A stretch of DNA of 64,000 nt from CBDCYS01 sp965226245 (GTDB lineage Bacteria; Acidobacteriota; Terriglobia; Bryobacterales; UBA6623), in the NCBI GenBank assembly GCA_965226245.1, contig CBDDCL010000015.1, positions 4,836,001 to 4,900,000 on the forward strand, in the 5' to 3' direction. How positions within the stretch are numbered: position 1 is the stretch's first letter; the number at the start of each line of letters is the position of its first letter. Made by a program: the position numbers and the translations under genes. Shown piece after piece: positions 35,856 through 45,344 of the stretch. The notes under the pieces are model-generated. The model did not search any database. It was given only the letters and a program-made list of their open reading frames with translations, and was not told where the DNA came from.

Positions 35856-37175
35856 TCAGCTCTTTTGAGAAACGTTGGCCTCACTGGGAGTGTAGTACTG
35901 GCGAAGAAGATGATAGAGAGCTTCCGGGTCGACTGAGATCTTGGGCGCGGCTAGCTGCAATTCGGCGCCATCCTTGAAGCGGAATTCGATCTGTTCAGCG
36001 GTCAAGGGAGGCACAATGGCCCCAGGGTGACGCTGGACGACTTCCGAGGTCTCTACAGTCGATAGCTTCATGTCCACGAGGTTTGCCACCGCGTAGGTCT
36101 TTCTTCGGAACAAAGTGCCTGCTCGAATCTCGTGGAAGTCGAACTCACATCGGAACGTCGCCACATACAAGCCGATGGGGACGGGGCATCCTCCCAGGCT
36201 CGTCATGAAGATCACAATCGCGAGATCGATGTTGTCGGCGGGAGGACTATAGTCCACAATCCACAACATGAAAGCGATCCAGGCCGAACCAACGGCGCAA
36301 AGGATACCCGGAAGCAGCAGGCTGGCCCGGCACCGCAGGGGCAGACTGAGGGTTTCCCAGGCGTAGGGGGGTGCATACTTGCGAACGAGTTCGTAGCACG
36401 ATGCGTAGTCGTCAAGCTGCTTGTCGACCACGATTCTCGATTCCTCGGAGCGGATCAGCAGCCTGCTCATGGTGGACCGAATCTCCGTGATCCGCACCCA
36501 CGGGATGACGACCTCTCGCCGTCCTCTGCTCCATGCCATGTAGGTTTCGCTGACGCTTACTTCGGCTCCCATCAGATAGGCGCCCCACCAGCAGAACAAG
36601 GCAGCAGCGGCACACGCGCCGAAGGCGATCGCGGATGCACGAATCTCCTCACGCAACAGGAACGCCAAAACAACTCCCCCCCCGAAACAGATCATTGCCG
36701 CCAAGACCATGAAGCCTCGCAAGCTCCCGTAGCCGAAGACTCGTTCTGTCTCGGCAACCCGTCGATGACGTTCAGGCCGAGCGACAACTTCGGGGGCGGC
36801 AAACATCGCGACCGCGCCGCCAGCCAAGAATGCCGCCCCAATCATCGGCTCGGTCAAAGAGAAATTTCCTGGCAAGGATGGTTCGATACCCACGAATCTT
36901 GCCCAGAGTGCGACCAGCGTCGCCTGGGTAAGCCCGCCCGCCGGTATCTGAGCGGCCTTGCCAAAGCCCCGGCGGCTTAGCCAAACGCTGATGTAAGCCT
37001 GGCTGGTGAAAGCGGGCGCCAAGATCAAGGAACCGAACAGCATGCCGGTCGCCCAATGAACAGGAAATAGACCCCAATTCGGAGAATAGGCATGAGCGAA
37101 CTGCAGGGCGCTGTGCAGGAAGGCCGCCAGAGGGATGCCCAGCGTCAGATGACGAAGCCAGATTCTTCTCGTCAT
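35856..37175 (-). CDS. Multi-pass membrane protein with PH-like domains, function unknown
   Basis: About 439 residues from the Met at 37175. Hydrophobic helices lie around LGIPLAAFLHSALQFAHAY, ATGMLFGSLILAPAF, MIGAAFLAGGAVAMFAA, GFMVLAAMICFGGGVVLAFL and IAFGACAAAALFCWWGAYLM, with two more after residue 290. Two beta-rich soluble stretches look like bacterial PH-type domains: ETYMAWSRGRREVVIPWVRI with the following LLIRSEESRIVV, and FHEIRAGTLFRRKTYAVANL. No enzyme motif is seen. The short gap to the divergent enoyl-CoA hydratase suggests a shared promoter region. Confidence 0.65.
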   Translation of the reverse strand: MTRRIWLRHLTLGIPLAAFLHSALQFAHAYSPNWGLFPVHWATGMLFGSLILAPAFTSQAYISVWLSRRGFGKAAQIPAGGLTQATLVALWARFVGIEPSLPGNFSLTEPMIGAAFLAGGAVAMFAAPEVVARPERHRRVAETERVFGYGSLRGFMVLAAMICFGGGVVLAFLLREEIRASAIAFGACAAAALFCWWGAYLMGAEVSVSETYMAWSRGRREVVIPWVRITEIRSTMSRLLIRSEESRIVVDKQLDDYASCYELVRKYAPPYAWETLSLPLRCRASLLLPGILCAVGSAWIAFMLWIVDYSPPADNIDLAIVIFMTSLGGCPVPIGLYVATFRCEFDFHEIRAGTLFRRKTYAVANLVDMKLSTVETSEVVQRHPGAIVPPLTAEQIEFRFKDGAELQLAAPKISVDPEALYHLLRQYYTPSEANVSQKS

Positions 37176-37264
37176 ACCTCGATCGTTAGGATTACATGTT
37201 AACCTGCCCAACGAGAGTTCGGGCCGGCCGCAGCGGCGCGGCGCCCCCTGGGAGTGAGATCACC

Positions 37265-38044
37265 ATGTCTTCAAGCGTCATTTCGGAAATTCGGGCCGAC
37301 GGCGTGGCCACCCTCACTCTCAACCGGCCGGAGGTGCGCAACGCCTTCGACGAACATCTTATCGCGGAGTTAGCCGACATCTTCCATGGACTCGACCAAG
37401 ACGATGGAGTGCGCGCCGTCGTCCTGGCGGGAAACGGGAAAAGCTTCTCCGCCGGTGCGGACTTGAACTGGATGCGGCGCACGGCCGCTTATTCCCAGCC
37501 AGAAAACTTCGAAGACGCACTGCGCCTGGCCCGCATGATGCGCTCTCTGGATGTGCTGAGCAAACCGACTGTCGCGAAGGTCCATGGAGCTGCTTTCGGC
37601 GGTGGCGTGGGGCTGGTGGCCTGCTGCGACATTGCGGTCGCGGCCGAATCAGCGGTCTTTAGTTTCTCCGAAGTGCGGCTGGGACTTCTCCCGGCCACCA
37701 TCCGCCCTTATGCGCTGGCTGCCATTGGCGCGCGAAATGCGCGGCGCTATTTCCTGAGCGGCGAGCGTTTTTCCGCCGAAGAGGCAAGACGAATCGGACT
37801 GGTCCACGAAGTCGTTCCCGCGGAGGAGCTTGATGCCCGAGTCGGCGCCATGCTGGCGGAACTGCTCAAGGGAGGTCCGCGCGCGCAGCGGGCCTGCAAA
37901 GCCTTTTTGGCGGATATTCACGGCAAACCGCTGGACGACGGACTGATTCGTTACACGAGCGAGAGCATCGCAACGCGCCGGGCGTCGGAAGAAGGTCAGG
38001 AAGGAGTCAACGCTTTTCTGGACAAGCGCCTGCCGAATTGGTGA
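37265..38044 (+). CDS. Enoyl-CoA hydratase/isomerase family (methylglutaconyl-CoA hydratase-like)
   Basis: A 259-residue crotonase-fold enzyme. TLNRPEVRNAFDEHLIAEL starts the domain; GKSFSAGADLNWMRR forms part of the oxyanion hole; KVHGAAFGGGVGLVACCDIA supplies the second oxyanion-hole and catalytic Glu region; FSFSEVRLGLLPATI follows. The ADLNWM segment is typical of methylglutaconyl-CoA hydratase (LiuC, leucine breakdown), but without other leucine genes nearby this is only suggestive. The start at 37265 is the first Met before the conserved opening. Confidence 0.85.
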   Translation: MSSSVISEIRADGVATLTLNRPEVRNAFDEHLIAELADIFHGLDQDDGVRAVVLAGNGKSFSAGADLNWMRRTAAYSQPENFEDALRLARMMRSLDVLSKPTVAKVHGAAFGGGVGLVACCDIAVAAESAVFSFSEVRLGLLPATIRPYALAAIGARNARRYFLSGERFSAEEARRIGLVHEVVPAEELDARVGAMLAELLKGGPRAQRACKAFLADIHGKPLDDGLIRYTSESIATRRASEEGQEGVNAFLDKRLPNW

Positions 38045-38219
38045 TGTGTCCGGCAACCGCGCCGCTTCAGGCCCTTTCTGCGGGGTGAAAGAAGCTCACT
38101 CAATCGTCAGACAGCCAACAGGACCTGTTCCGCAACATTTCTTAGCGCTTCTGTTGTATACTTCGACCAGAAGCTGGGTGGGCGCCTATGAGGTCGCCCG
38201 TGCCCCTCTCTCCACAGCG

Positions 38220-38774
38220 ATGAACTGGCTCGACATCGTCATTGCCATCGTCCTGCTCGTTTCGCTATACACTGCTTTTCGTAACGGCTTAAGCCGGGAG
38301 GTTGTGCGCCTGCTGGCCCTGGTTTTGGGTGTCGTTGCGGGGATGTGGTGGTATGGCCGCTTGGCGGGTTACTACGAGCCTTATATCCCGAGCCGGCAGT
38401 TGGCGGAGTTTGCGGCGTTCATGACGTTTCTCGTTGTTTCCGTCATCGCCGGCGGCGTGCTTGGATGGGGCCTCGCGAAGCTGCTCGGCTGGACGGGGCT
38501 GCGCTGGTTTGACCGCTTGCTGGGAGGCGCGTTTGGCGCCGTGAGGGGACTTCTGATCAGCGCGATTGTGGTCATGGCGGTCGTGGCTTTCGCGCCCGTC
38601 AGCCGCTCGGATGAGACCGTCGCCGCGTCGCGGCTGGCTCCCTGGGTGCTCTACGGGGCGCATGCGGCGGCCGCTTTGGCTCCCGAGAATCTGCAGGATG
38701 AGTTTTCAGCGGGGTTTGAGCGCGTGCGAAACGCCTGGATCGAGCGCGTCCCGGATTCGGTCGTCAGGGAGTAG
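38220..38774 (+). CDS. CvpA family membrane protein
   Basis: A 184-residue inner-membrane protein with four hydrophobic helices, starting MNWLDIVIAIVLLVSLYTAF with the conserved RNGLSREVVRLLALV after the first helix. The helix containing GLRWFDRLLGGAFGAVRGLL is the family's diagnostic segment. CvpA proteins are linked to colicin V production and envelope homeostasis in proteobacteria, but their biochemical role is not settled. A Glu/Arg-rich tail ends it. The start at 38220 is chosen because earlier codons are non-hydrophobic and unconserved. Confidence 0.85.
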   Translation: MNWLDIVIAIVLLVSLYTAFRNGLSREVVRLLALVLGVVAGMWWYGRLAGYYEPYIPSRQLAEFAAFMTFLVVSVIAGGVLGWGLAKLLGWTGLRWFDRLLGGAFGAVRGLLISAIVVMAVVAFAPVSRSDETVAASRLAPWVLYGAHAAAALAPENLQDEFSAGFERVRNAWIERVPDSVVRE

Positions 38775-38786
38775 GGCGGTCTTCGC

Positions 38787-39045
38787 GGGCTAAAAGCCCA
38801 ATACTGTTCAGTTAGCAGTTCCGTGCGGAGGGTTTTGGTTCAATGGCACGTGCTCTTGTATCGGGCAGCAACGAACGAACGCCTCACAGAGCTTTGCTGC
38901 AGAGGCGTAAGCATGCGGTTGTTCTCCTGCGCCCCGTCCGCGGACTTCCGTCCGCGGCTCTGTCCGGCCGTCTGAAATTTCCTGCCCCAATCGGAAACGA
39001 TCTGACTACACGGATACTAAGTGGACAGTATTGGGGCTAAGCCCG
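38787..39045. repeat. MITE-like element with CAATACTGT ends
   Basis: The left end near 38789 reads GGGCTAAAAGCCCAATACTG followed by TTCAGTTAG; the right end near 39019 reads CTAAGTGGACAGTATTGGGG followed by CTAAGCCC. These are inverted copies of the same motif and match the ends of the 12.0-12.4 kb element. Bases 38935-39020 are also the inverted partner of 40241-40325. No gene is visible between 38775 and 39193. Confidence 0.65.
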
Positions 39046-39193
39046 TTGAAAACTTTCCTCATAGAATGAGAGACTCCAGCGCCCGTTCCCTGTCTGGCGG
39101 GCTGGGTTGAGGCAGGGACGCTTGCTGAGTGGGGTCCCGAAAGCAGTACGTGTTCGCGGGCCGGGGTCCGAAAACTGAGCCGCAGGAGCAGCC

Positions 39194-40162
39194 ATGGCAT
39201 TTGAAGGAAGAGCCACCATCGTCGTACCCGGAGATGAGCCTATTCAGATCGCCGGCTCGCCGCATCTGAGCAAGCTGGAGCCCTACGGCGACGTCGTCAT
39301 TCACTCCACGCGGCCGCAATCGCCGGCGGACAAAGTAGAACGGGCCAAAGACGCTGATGTGATCATGAATACGCGAGGAGCTGTCACTTGGCGGGAGGAA
39401 GAGTTCAGCCGCCTTCCCAAGCTCAAGCTCATCGCGACTTGCTCGATCGGCACGGATATGATCGACCTCGAAGCCGCTCGCCGGCGGGGAATTACCGTGT
39501 GCAACCAGCCCGGCCGCACGGCCCCGGTCGTCGCGGAGCACATGTTCGGGCTGATGTTCGCGGCGGCGAAGAGGGCCGCTTTCCTTACGGCGGGAATGAA
39601 GGCCGGGCAGTGGCCGCGCAAGGACAACGTTATGCTACAGGGCAAGATTCTGGGCGTCGTCGGCACTGGCGCTATCGGTGCAGAAATGGCCCGCCTGGCC
39701 AGAGCCATCGGCATGGAAGTCATCGCCTGGACCTTCCACCCGTCGCGAGAACGCGCCGAGAAGCTCGGCCTGTGCTACGTGGAGTTGGACGAGCTGCTGG
39801 AAACCGCCGATGTCGTCAGCCTGCACGTGGCGCTGACCGAGGATACGAGGGGCCTGATCGGCAAAAAAGAGCTAGCTCGGATGAAACCCGGAGCGCTGCT
39901 GCTGAACGGAGCGAGGGGGGCGGTCATCGACACGCCCGCGCTGGCCGGCGCCCTGAACAGCGGCCATCTGGGAGGGGCGGGCATTGACGTGTTCGACACG
40001 GAACCGCCTCCGCCGGATTATCCGCTCTTCGGGTGCGAGCAGGTGGTGCTGACGCCGCACTGCGCCGATATGACGCCGGAAGGCGTCGATCTGCTCAATA
40101 GCGGCGTGGTGGAAAATGTGATCGCGTTCCTCGAAGGCCGGCCGCGGAATCAGGTGGCATGA
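39194..40162 (+). CDS. D-isomer specific 2-hydroxyacid dehydrogenase family protein
   Basis: A 322-residue NAD-dependent dehydrogenase of the phosphoglycerate/glycerate dehydrogenase group. The Rossmann fingerprint is LGVVGTGAIGAEMARLARAIG; the substrate-binding Arg/Glu/His set lies in LLLNGARGAVIDTPAL, GAGIDVFDTEPPPPDYPL and VVLTPHCADMTPEG. There is no C-terminal ACT domain, so it is not a regulated SerA. A GAGCAGGAGCAGCC ribosome site precedes the ATG. It is flanked by an inverted pair of dispersed repeats (38.94-39.02 and 40.24-40.33 kb). Confidence 0.88.
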   Translation: MAFEGRATIVVPGDEPIQIAGSPHLSKLEPYGDVVIHSTRPQSPADKVERAKDADVIMNTRGAVTWREEEFSRLPKLKLIATCSIGTDMIDLEAARRRGITVCNQPGRTAPVVAEHMFGLMFAAAKRAAFLTAGMKAGQWPRKDNVMLQGKILGVVGTGAIGAEMARLARAIGMEVIAWTFHPSRERAEKLGLCYVELDELLETADVVSLHVALTEDTRGLIGKKELARMKPGALLLNGARGAVIDTPALAGALNSGHLGGAGIDVFDTEPPPPDYPLFGCEQVVLTPHCADMTPEGVDLLNSGVVENVIAFLEGRPRNQVA

Positions 40163-40240
40163 TGGGCGGCTAGCGGTCGAATGTTTGCGGCGACGGCGGC
40201 TTTATTTCGGGTGCGAGAATACGTTTCGCAGCTTTTCGTT

Positions 40241-40325
40241 TAGTACGTGTATAGTCAAATCGTTGCCGATTGTGGCGGAAACTTTCAGACGACCGGACAG
40301 AGGCGCGGACGGAAGTCCGCGCTCT
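40241..40325. repeat. Dispersed repeat, inverted partner of 38935-39020
   Basis: The segment starts TAGTACGTGTATAGTCAAAT and contains GGCGGAAACTTTCAGACGAC and CGCGGACGGAAGTCCGCG. Its reverse complement matches 38935-39020 with several substitutions. A GC-rich dispersed unit (GCGTCGGCCTCCGGGCCGAC) follows at 40339. It lies between the dehydrogenase and the enolase-superfamily gene. Confidence 0.7.
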
Positions 40326-40398
40326 TCATCGGGGGTCGCGTCGGCCTCCGGGCCGACGTTGTGTTGAGCCTGCGGCTCGTCCGCGTTAGACAAATCCC

Positions 40399-41514
40399 AT
40401 GAAGATTAGCGACGTTGAAGCGATCCATTTGCGGCTGCCGGATGTCGAAGAGGTGGCCGACGGCACACAGGATGTTCTGGTCGTTTTCATTCACACAGAC
40501 GAGGGAGTGACCGGGATCGGCGAAGTCACCTCTCAATCGTATGTTGCGAAGGCCGTTTTCGAGGCGCCGCGTTCAGCCGAGCGCCGTCACGGGCTCAGGC
40601 AGATCCTCCTCGGGCAAGACCCGCTTGATGAAGGGCTGTGGCAGAGGATGTACTACCACTCCAACCGCTACGGCCGGCGTGGCGTAGCGATACACGCCAT
40701 CAGCGGCGCCGATATCGCTTTGTGGGATATCCGCGGTCAAGCCGCAGGCAAGCCGGTCAGCGAACTGCTGGGAGGCAGGCGCCGCGACACGGTGCGGGCC
40801 TACGCCAGCTACCTATTCGGAGATACTCCCGATGACACAGCCAAGCTGGCTCGCGAAGCCGTTGACCTCGGGCTTACCGCCGCTAAGTTCGGCTGGGGCC
40901 CCTTCGGGCAAGATCCTGACGAGGACCTGGCCCATGTCCAGGCGGCGCGCGAAGTTCTCGGTGATGACCGCGACCTCATGGTGGACGCCGGGCACGCCTG
41001 GCAATGGGAGACGGCGCTGGATCGCGCCCGGCTGCTGGAGCCGCTCCGGATCGAGTGGCTCGAGGAGCCTCTGTCCCAGGACGACCGCAAGGGTTATCAA
41101 GAGCTGTGCCGGCGTTCGCCTGTTCCCATAGCGGCCGGCGAAGGAGACGTGACGCACTGGGACTTCGAGGACTTGGTCGAGCGAGGCCTTCATGTGATCC
41201 AGCCCGACGTGGCGTTTTGCGGCGGACTGACGGTTTGCAAGAAAGTTTCCGATCTTGCCCGGAAGGAGGGCCGCCGCTGCGTGCCGCACTGCTTCAGCAC
41301 GGGCATCAATCTCACTGCTTCTCTTCATTGGATGGCCTCGACTGCAAACGGTGACCTTGTGGAATACTGCTTGCGGCCCTCGCCTCTTATGCGCAAACTG
41401 GTGAAGAACCTGCCTGCTCTGGAGCACGGCCGGGTAGCCGTTCCCCGAGGGCCGGGACTGGGAATCGAGCTCGACCCGGAGATTCTTGACCGCTACCGCG
41501 TACGCTACGACTGA
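40399..41514 (+). CDS. Mandelate racemase / muconate lactonizing enzyme family (enolase superfamily)
   Basis: A 371-residue acid-sugar dehydratase or racemase type enzyme. The capping domain (MKISDVEAIHLRLPDVEEVA) precedes a TIM barrel. Metal ligands are expected at the Asp in DRDLMVDAGHAW, the Glu in IEWLEEPLSQDD and the Glu in PIAAGEGDVTHW. LTAAKFGWGPFG carries the position of the catalytic Lys, and CVPHCFSTGINL a late catalytic His. The final RVAVPRGPGLGIELDPEI is the normal tail. The substrate cannot be deduced; the adjacent 2-hydroxyacid dehydrogenase hints at sugar-acid catabolism. Confidence 0.88.
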   Translation: MKISDVEAIHLRLPDVEEVADGTQDVLVVFIHTDEGVTGIGEVTSQSYVAKAVFEAPRSAERRHGLRQILLGQDPLDEGLWQRMYYHSNRYGRRGVAIHAISGADIALWDIRGQAAGKPVSELLGGRRRDTVRAYASYLFGDTPDDTAKLAREAVDLGLTAAKFGWGPFGQDPDEDLAHVQAAREVLGDDRDLMVDAGHAWQWETALDRARLLEPLRIEWLEEPLSQDDRKGYQELCRRSPVPIAAGEGDVTHWDFEDLVERGLHVIQPDVAFCGGLTVCKKVSDLARKEGRRCVPHCFSTGINLTASLHWMASTANGDLVEYCLRPSPLMRKLVKNLPALEHGRVAVPRGPGLGIELDPEILDRYRVRYD

Positions 41515-41537
41515 CCGGTGATTCTATTGCCGCCGTT

Positions 41538-42917
41538 ATGTCCACTCAGATGAAGCAACTTGGCCTTGATTTCGCGGCCGCGCCGGAACGACAAGTCTTT
41601 ACGGTGGGGGAGATCACCGCCGCGGTGCGTGACCTGCTCGAAGGTGAGTTTTTCGACGTTTGGATCGCCGGTGAGATCTCGAATACCCGCAAAGCGCCTA
41701 GCGGGCACTTCTACTTCACGCTGAAAGACAAGGACGCTCAGATTCGCTGCGTGTGCTTCCGGCAGAACGCTCTTTATCTGAAGATGAAGCCCCAGGACGG
41801 GCTCGCTGTACTGGCTCGCGGCCACCTCAGCGTCTACGAGGCCCGCGGCGAGTATCAGCTTTATGTCGAGCACCTGGAGCCACAGGGGTTCGGCGCTCTG
41901 CAGTTGGCGTTTGAACAACTGAAACGAAAACTGGCCAGCGAGGGGCTCTTCGATGACGACCGTAAGCGCCCGCTGCCGGTCTTCCCGCAACGAATCGGGA
42001 TCGTGACCTCAGCGCAAGGCGCGGTGATCGCCGACATGCTTCGAATTATCGAGCGGCGGTTCAGGGGCTTGCATCTGATGATCTACCCCGTCCGAGTTCA
42101 GGGAGACGCGGCGGCAGGTGACATCACCAGAGCGCTGGCCTACTTCAGCCGGACACAGTCGGTGGACGTAGTCATCGTCGGACGCGGCGGCGGCTCGCTG
42201 GAGGATCTTTCGCCATTCAATGAAGAGAGCGTTGCCCGCGCTATCGCGGCATGCGAGGTTCCGGTCATTTCCGCCGTGGGCCACCAGACGGACTTCACCA
42301 TCGCCGACTTCGTGGCGGACTACCGCGCACCTACCCCCTCCGCCGCCGCCGAAGTCGTCATCCGGCGGAAGTCGGAGTTCTTCGAAATGATCGCCGCCTC
42401 ACAGGACCGCTTGGTTCAGGCCCTGCGCTACAAGCTGGCGATGTGTGGCCGCCTCCTGGCCGAAGTCAGCGTGGATCGGCCTGCCGCTATCTTGCGGCGC
42501 AAGCTCGGCGGCTTTTGGCAGCGGATGGACGAGGCGGACTTCCAGCTTCGCCATACCATGGCACAGCGCTTTCGCAGGGCGGAGAACCGGCTGCAGCGGG
42601 CTTCCCACTCTCTGATCGCGCTCGACCTGCGTTTGCAGCTCGCCCGGCAAAGATCCACTCTGGCGGGCTTCTCACAACGGCTGGGACCGGCCATGACCTT
42701 GCGGCTGGAGCGCTGGCGGTCGAGGCTGGATTCCCTGGAGCGGCAGCGGGAGCAGTTGAGCCCCTTGGCTGTTCTGGAGCGCGGCTATTCCATCGTCCAG
42801 ACCGCGAGTGGAACCGTGGTTCGCGCCGCCGGTCAGGTATCAGCCGGGGACACTCTCCAGGTTCGGCTGCATCAAGGGCGTCTGGGAGTTCGCGTCGACG
42901 AGGCCGAGCCGGAGTAG
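41538..42917 (+). CDS. xseA: Exodeoxyribonuclease VII large subunit
   Basis: A 459-residue protein with an N-terminal OB fold (TVGEITAAVRDLLEGEFFDV, then WIAGEISNTRKAPSGHFYFT), the catalytic XseA domain (RIGIVTSAQGAVIADMLRII, then VVIVGRGGGSLEDLSPFNEE and PVISAVGHQTDFTIADFVAD) and a long coiled-coil region. It ends with ERGYSIVQTASGTVVRAA. With XseB it degrades single-stranded DNA to short oligonucleotides. XseB, often adjacent, is not seen here; the next gene is thioredoxin-like. It begins 23 bases after the enolase-superfamily gene. Confidence 0.95.
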   Translation: MSTQMKQLGLDFAAAPERQVFTVGEITAAVRDLLEGEFFDVWIAGEISNTRKAPSGHFYFTLKDKDAQIRCVCFRQNALYLKMKPQDGLAVLARGHLSVYEARGEYQLYVEHLEPQGFGALQLAFEQLKRKLASEGLFDDDRKRPLPVFPQRIGIVTSAQGAVIADMLRIIERRFRGLHLMIYPVRVQGDAAAGDITRALAYFSRTQSVDVVIVGRGGGSLEDLSPFNEESVARAIAACEVPVISAVGHQTDFTIADFVADYRAPTPSAAAEVVIRRKSEFFEMIAASQDRLVQALRYKLAMCGRLLAEVSVDRPAAILRRKLGGFWQRMDEADFQLRHTMAQRFRRAENRLQRASHSLIALDLRLQLARQRSTLAGFSQRLGPAMTLRLERWRSRLDSLERQREQLSPLAVLERGYSIVQTASGTVVRAAGQVSAGDTLQVRLHQGRLGVRVDEAEPE

Positions 42918-43044
42918 CTTAGAAGAGTAACCTCAGGCGGTCTCGGGCTGAATAGAAGGATAGGCGCGCGATTGCCGCATGCCTGCTCGCCCTGGGAGCC
43001 GGCCGGATAGACAACGCTATAATCAAGAAAGATTTGGAGTCCTC

Positions 43045-43558
<514 letters not shown>

Positions 43559-43581
<23 letters not shown>

Positions 43582-44047
43582 AGCCCTCGCGGTTGCGTTG
43601 CTCTTGGTCCTGGCGGGCCCGGCCGCGGCACAGTCATTCGGGGGATTCCAAGCGGCGTCCATCGCGCCGCCAGGGTTGATCACCATCTCGCCCGGCCAAG
43701 ATGCAACCGTGTCGCTGACGATTCGCATTCGGCCCGGCTACCACATCAATTCACACAAACCGGCGGAAGAATACCTGATTGCCACCAAGCTTACCTGGGA
43801 TGAGAATCCTCTCCAGCTCAAGGCGGTCGACTATCCCGAAGCCGAGATAGTCAAATACTCGTTCTCCCCAAAACCCCTGTTGGTCTACTCGGGCAACATC
43901 ACGGTCAACTCAACGTTTTCGGTGCCGGAAAAGGTTCCCCCGGAGCTAAATGGGTTGACGGCAACGCTACGCTACCAAGCGTGCAACGACAAGTCCTGTT
44001 TTCGGCCACAAAAGATTCGTGTAAAGGTCTTGACGGTCACCGAATAA
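43559..44047 (+). CDS. DsbD N-terminal-domain-like (thiol:disulfide interchange) protein
   Basis: About 162 residues from the ATG at 43559, overlapping the TlpA-like gene by 23 bases. A signal peptide (ALAVALLLVLAGPAAAQS) precedes an immunoglobulin-like domain: SPGQDATVSLTIRIRPGYHI, then LRYQACNDKSCFRPQKIRV with the two redox Cys separated as in the DsbD alpha domain. There is no membrane or C-terminal thioredoxin part, so it is a stand-alone alpha-domain protein, presumably a redox partner of the preceding TlpA-like protein. Its last 45 codons are duplicated at 45088-45226. Confidence 0.85.
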
Positions 44048-44209
44048 AAGCGTTCAACCTCTAGACCTCAGCACGTCCGCCACCGAGATCACGGCAATCA
44101 TGTACTTGAAAGCCTCAAGTGCATAATCACCAAATTGTTTTAGGGAATGTCAAGCGGCGTCTTGACGGTCTAGGTGGTTGGGCTATACGGTCCACCGGTC
44201 TGTGGTCCA

Positions 44210-44692
44210 CTAGCGGCCCTTCCCCCGCGTAGCCACGGTTTGGTCCTTGTCCTTGACTCCTTCATCATCCACCTTCATGGTCAAGTCTGTAATCTGCTCG
44301 ACAGTCCGCAAAACGCCTCGGTAGTTACTCTTGTGAAGTTTAAACTCGACCGCTCCTTTCTGTTTGCCGCCATCGTCGAAGCTGAGCGTCATGTAGTGCT
44401 TGCGTCCTTTGCTGAACAGTAGAAGTGGCGAGACCAAGATCGCCGCCCCTATGCGACGACCCGACACTCGCGAGTAGAAGATCTCATTCACGGCTTCGGC
44501 CGGCAGAGAAAAGAATTTCCGCCCATTCTTCTGAAATGAGATTGACTCTCCATCCATAAAGAGTCGGCCTTTCGCGCCCTGCTTGGCTCCTGAGTACGAG
44601 GTTCGGATCTGAACGTCCTTGAACTCAAACTGGGCTAGGGCGCTGGATGCAAAAACGAAAAGTACTGCCGCTACGCGGACAAATTGACACAT
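44210..44692 (-). CDS. Secreted protein of unknown function
   Basis: A 160-residue protein from the Met at 44692, preferred over the one 15 bases upstream because GGAGGTCG then sits as a ribosome site. A signal peptide (VAAVLFVFASSALAQ) is followed by a beta-rich domain (GRLFMDGESISFQKNGRKFF, then SLPAEAVNEIFYSRVSGRR) that resembles a GRAM/PH-type fold in strand pattern, with a central hydrophobic strand AAILVSPLLLFS. The C-terminus is Lys/Asp-rich. I do not recognise the family. Confidence 0.6.
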   Translation of the reverse strand: MCQFVRVAAVLFVFASSALAQFEFKDVQIRTSYSGAKQGAKGRLFMDGESISFQKNGRKFFSLPAEAVNEIFYSRVSGRRIGAAILVSPLLLFSKGRKHYMTLSFDDGGKQKGAVEFKLHKSNYRGVLRTVEQITDLTMKVDDEGVKDKDQTVATRGKGR

Positions 44693-44951
44693 TGGAACGA
44701 CCTCCATCTGTGGTTTCTATGATGTCGGCGGGCCACCCGCCTGGTAAATCTCTTTTAGCTTCACCGCCTCCGTTCGTCCTTCCCCACGCACTCGACTTCC
44801 CCACTCTTATTCTATCCGGTCGCGGATCTCTCGCGCCAACCGAACTGGAGGCTAGCGAAAACAGACGAGCCATAAGGACCGAGCGGCGGCAGGCCTTGAA
44901 AAACGCCGGGCGATGCGGTTCGGGGTCGAGTGCTTGGGGTCGAAACGCTGC

Positions 44952-45085
44952 TACTCGAGATACTTGTCGATGATTTTGTCCAGCCCTTCGCCCTGGAAGA
45001 TGCTGTTGTTCAGAGCGTTGTAGCCGTAGTCTTCCTGAATCCAGCGCTGCTGGTCGATCACGAAGAAGTGGGGCGTGTCGAACCT
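44952..45085 (-). pseudogene. C-terminal relic of a thioredoxin-like protein
   Basis: The minus strand reads LRFDTPHFFVIDQQRWIQED, then YGYNALNNSIFQGEGLDKII and DKYLE before a stop. TPHFFVIDQQ corresponds to the cis-Pro/ID-x-x-G strand of thioredoxin/AhpC-like proteins and the rest to the last helix. The N-terminal half with its active site is missing. The fragment abuts, at about 45085, a 200-bp duplicate of the dsbD-N 3' region on the other strand. Confidence 0.6.
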
Positions 45086-45087
45086 CA

Positions 45088-45295
45088 ACTCAACGTTTTC
45101 GGTGCCGGAAAAGATTCCCCCGGAGCTAAATGAGTTGACGGCAACGCTACGCTACCAAGCGTGCAACGACAAGTCCTGTTTTCGGCCACAAAAGATTCGT
45201 GTAAAGGTCTTGACGGTCACCGAATAAAAGCGTTCAACCTCTTGACCTCAGCACGTCCGCCACGCAGTAACGGCAACCGTGTACTTGACAGCCTC
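45088..45295 (+). repeat. Duplicate of the 3' end and downstream sequence of the DsbD-N gene
   Basis: This block repeats 43909-44116 with few differences. It keeps the frame of the last 45 codons (YQACNDKSCFRPQKIRV, then VLTVTE and stop) with two amino acid changes, and continues about 70 bases past the stop. There is no start codon or signal peptide, so it is not a gene. It lies next to a thioredoxin-like C-terminal relic, which suggests one rearrangement moved both pieces. Confidence 0.85.
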
Positions 45296-45344
45296 GCCGT
45301 TAAACATCCAGCCTAGCCTGAATTGATGACGGGAGTAACCGTAT

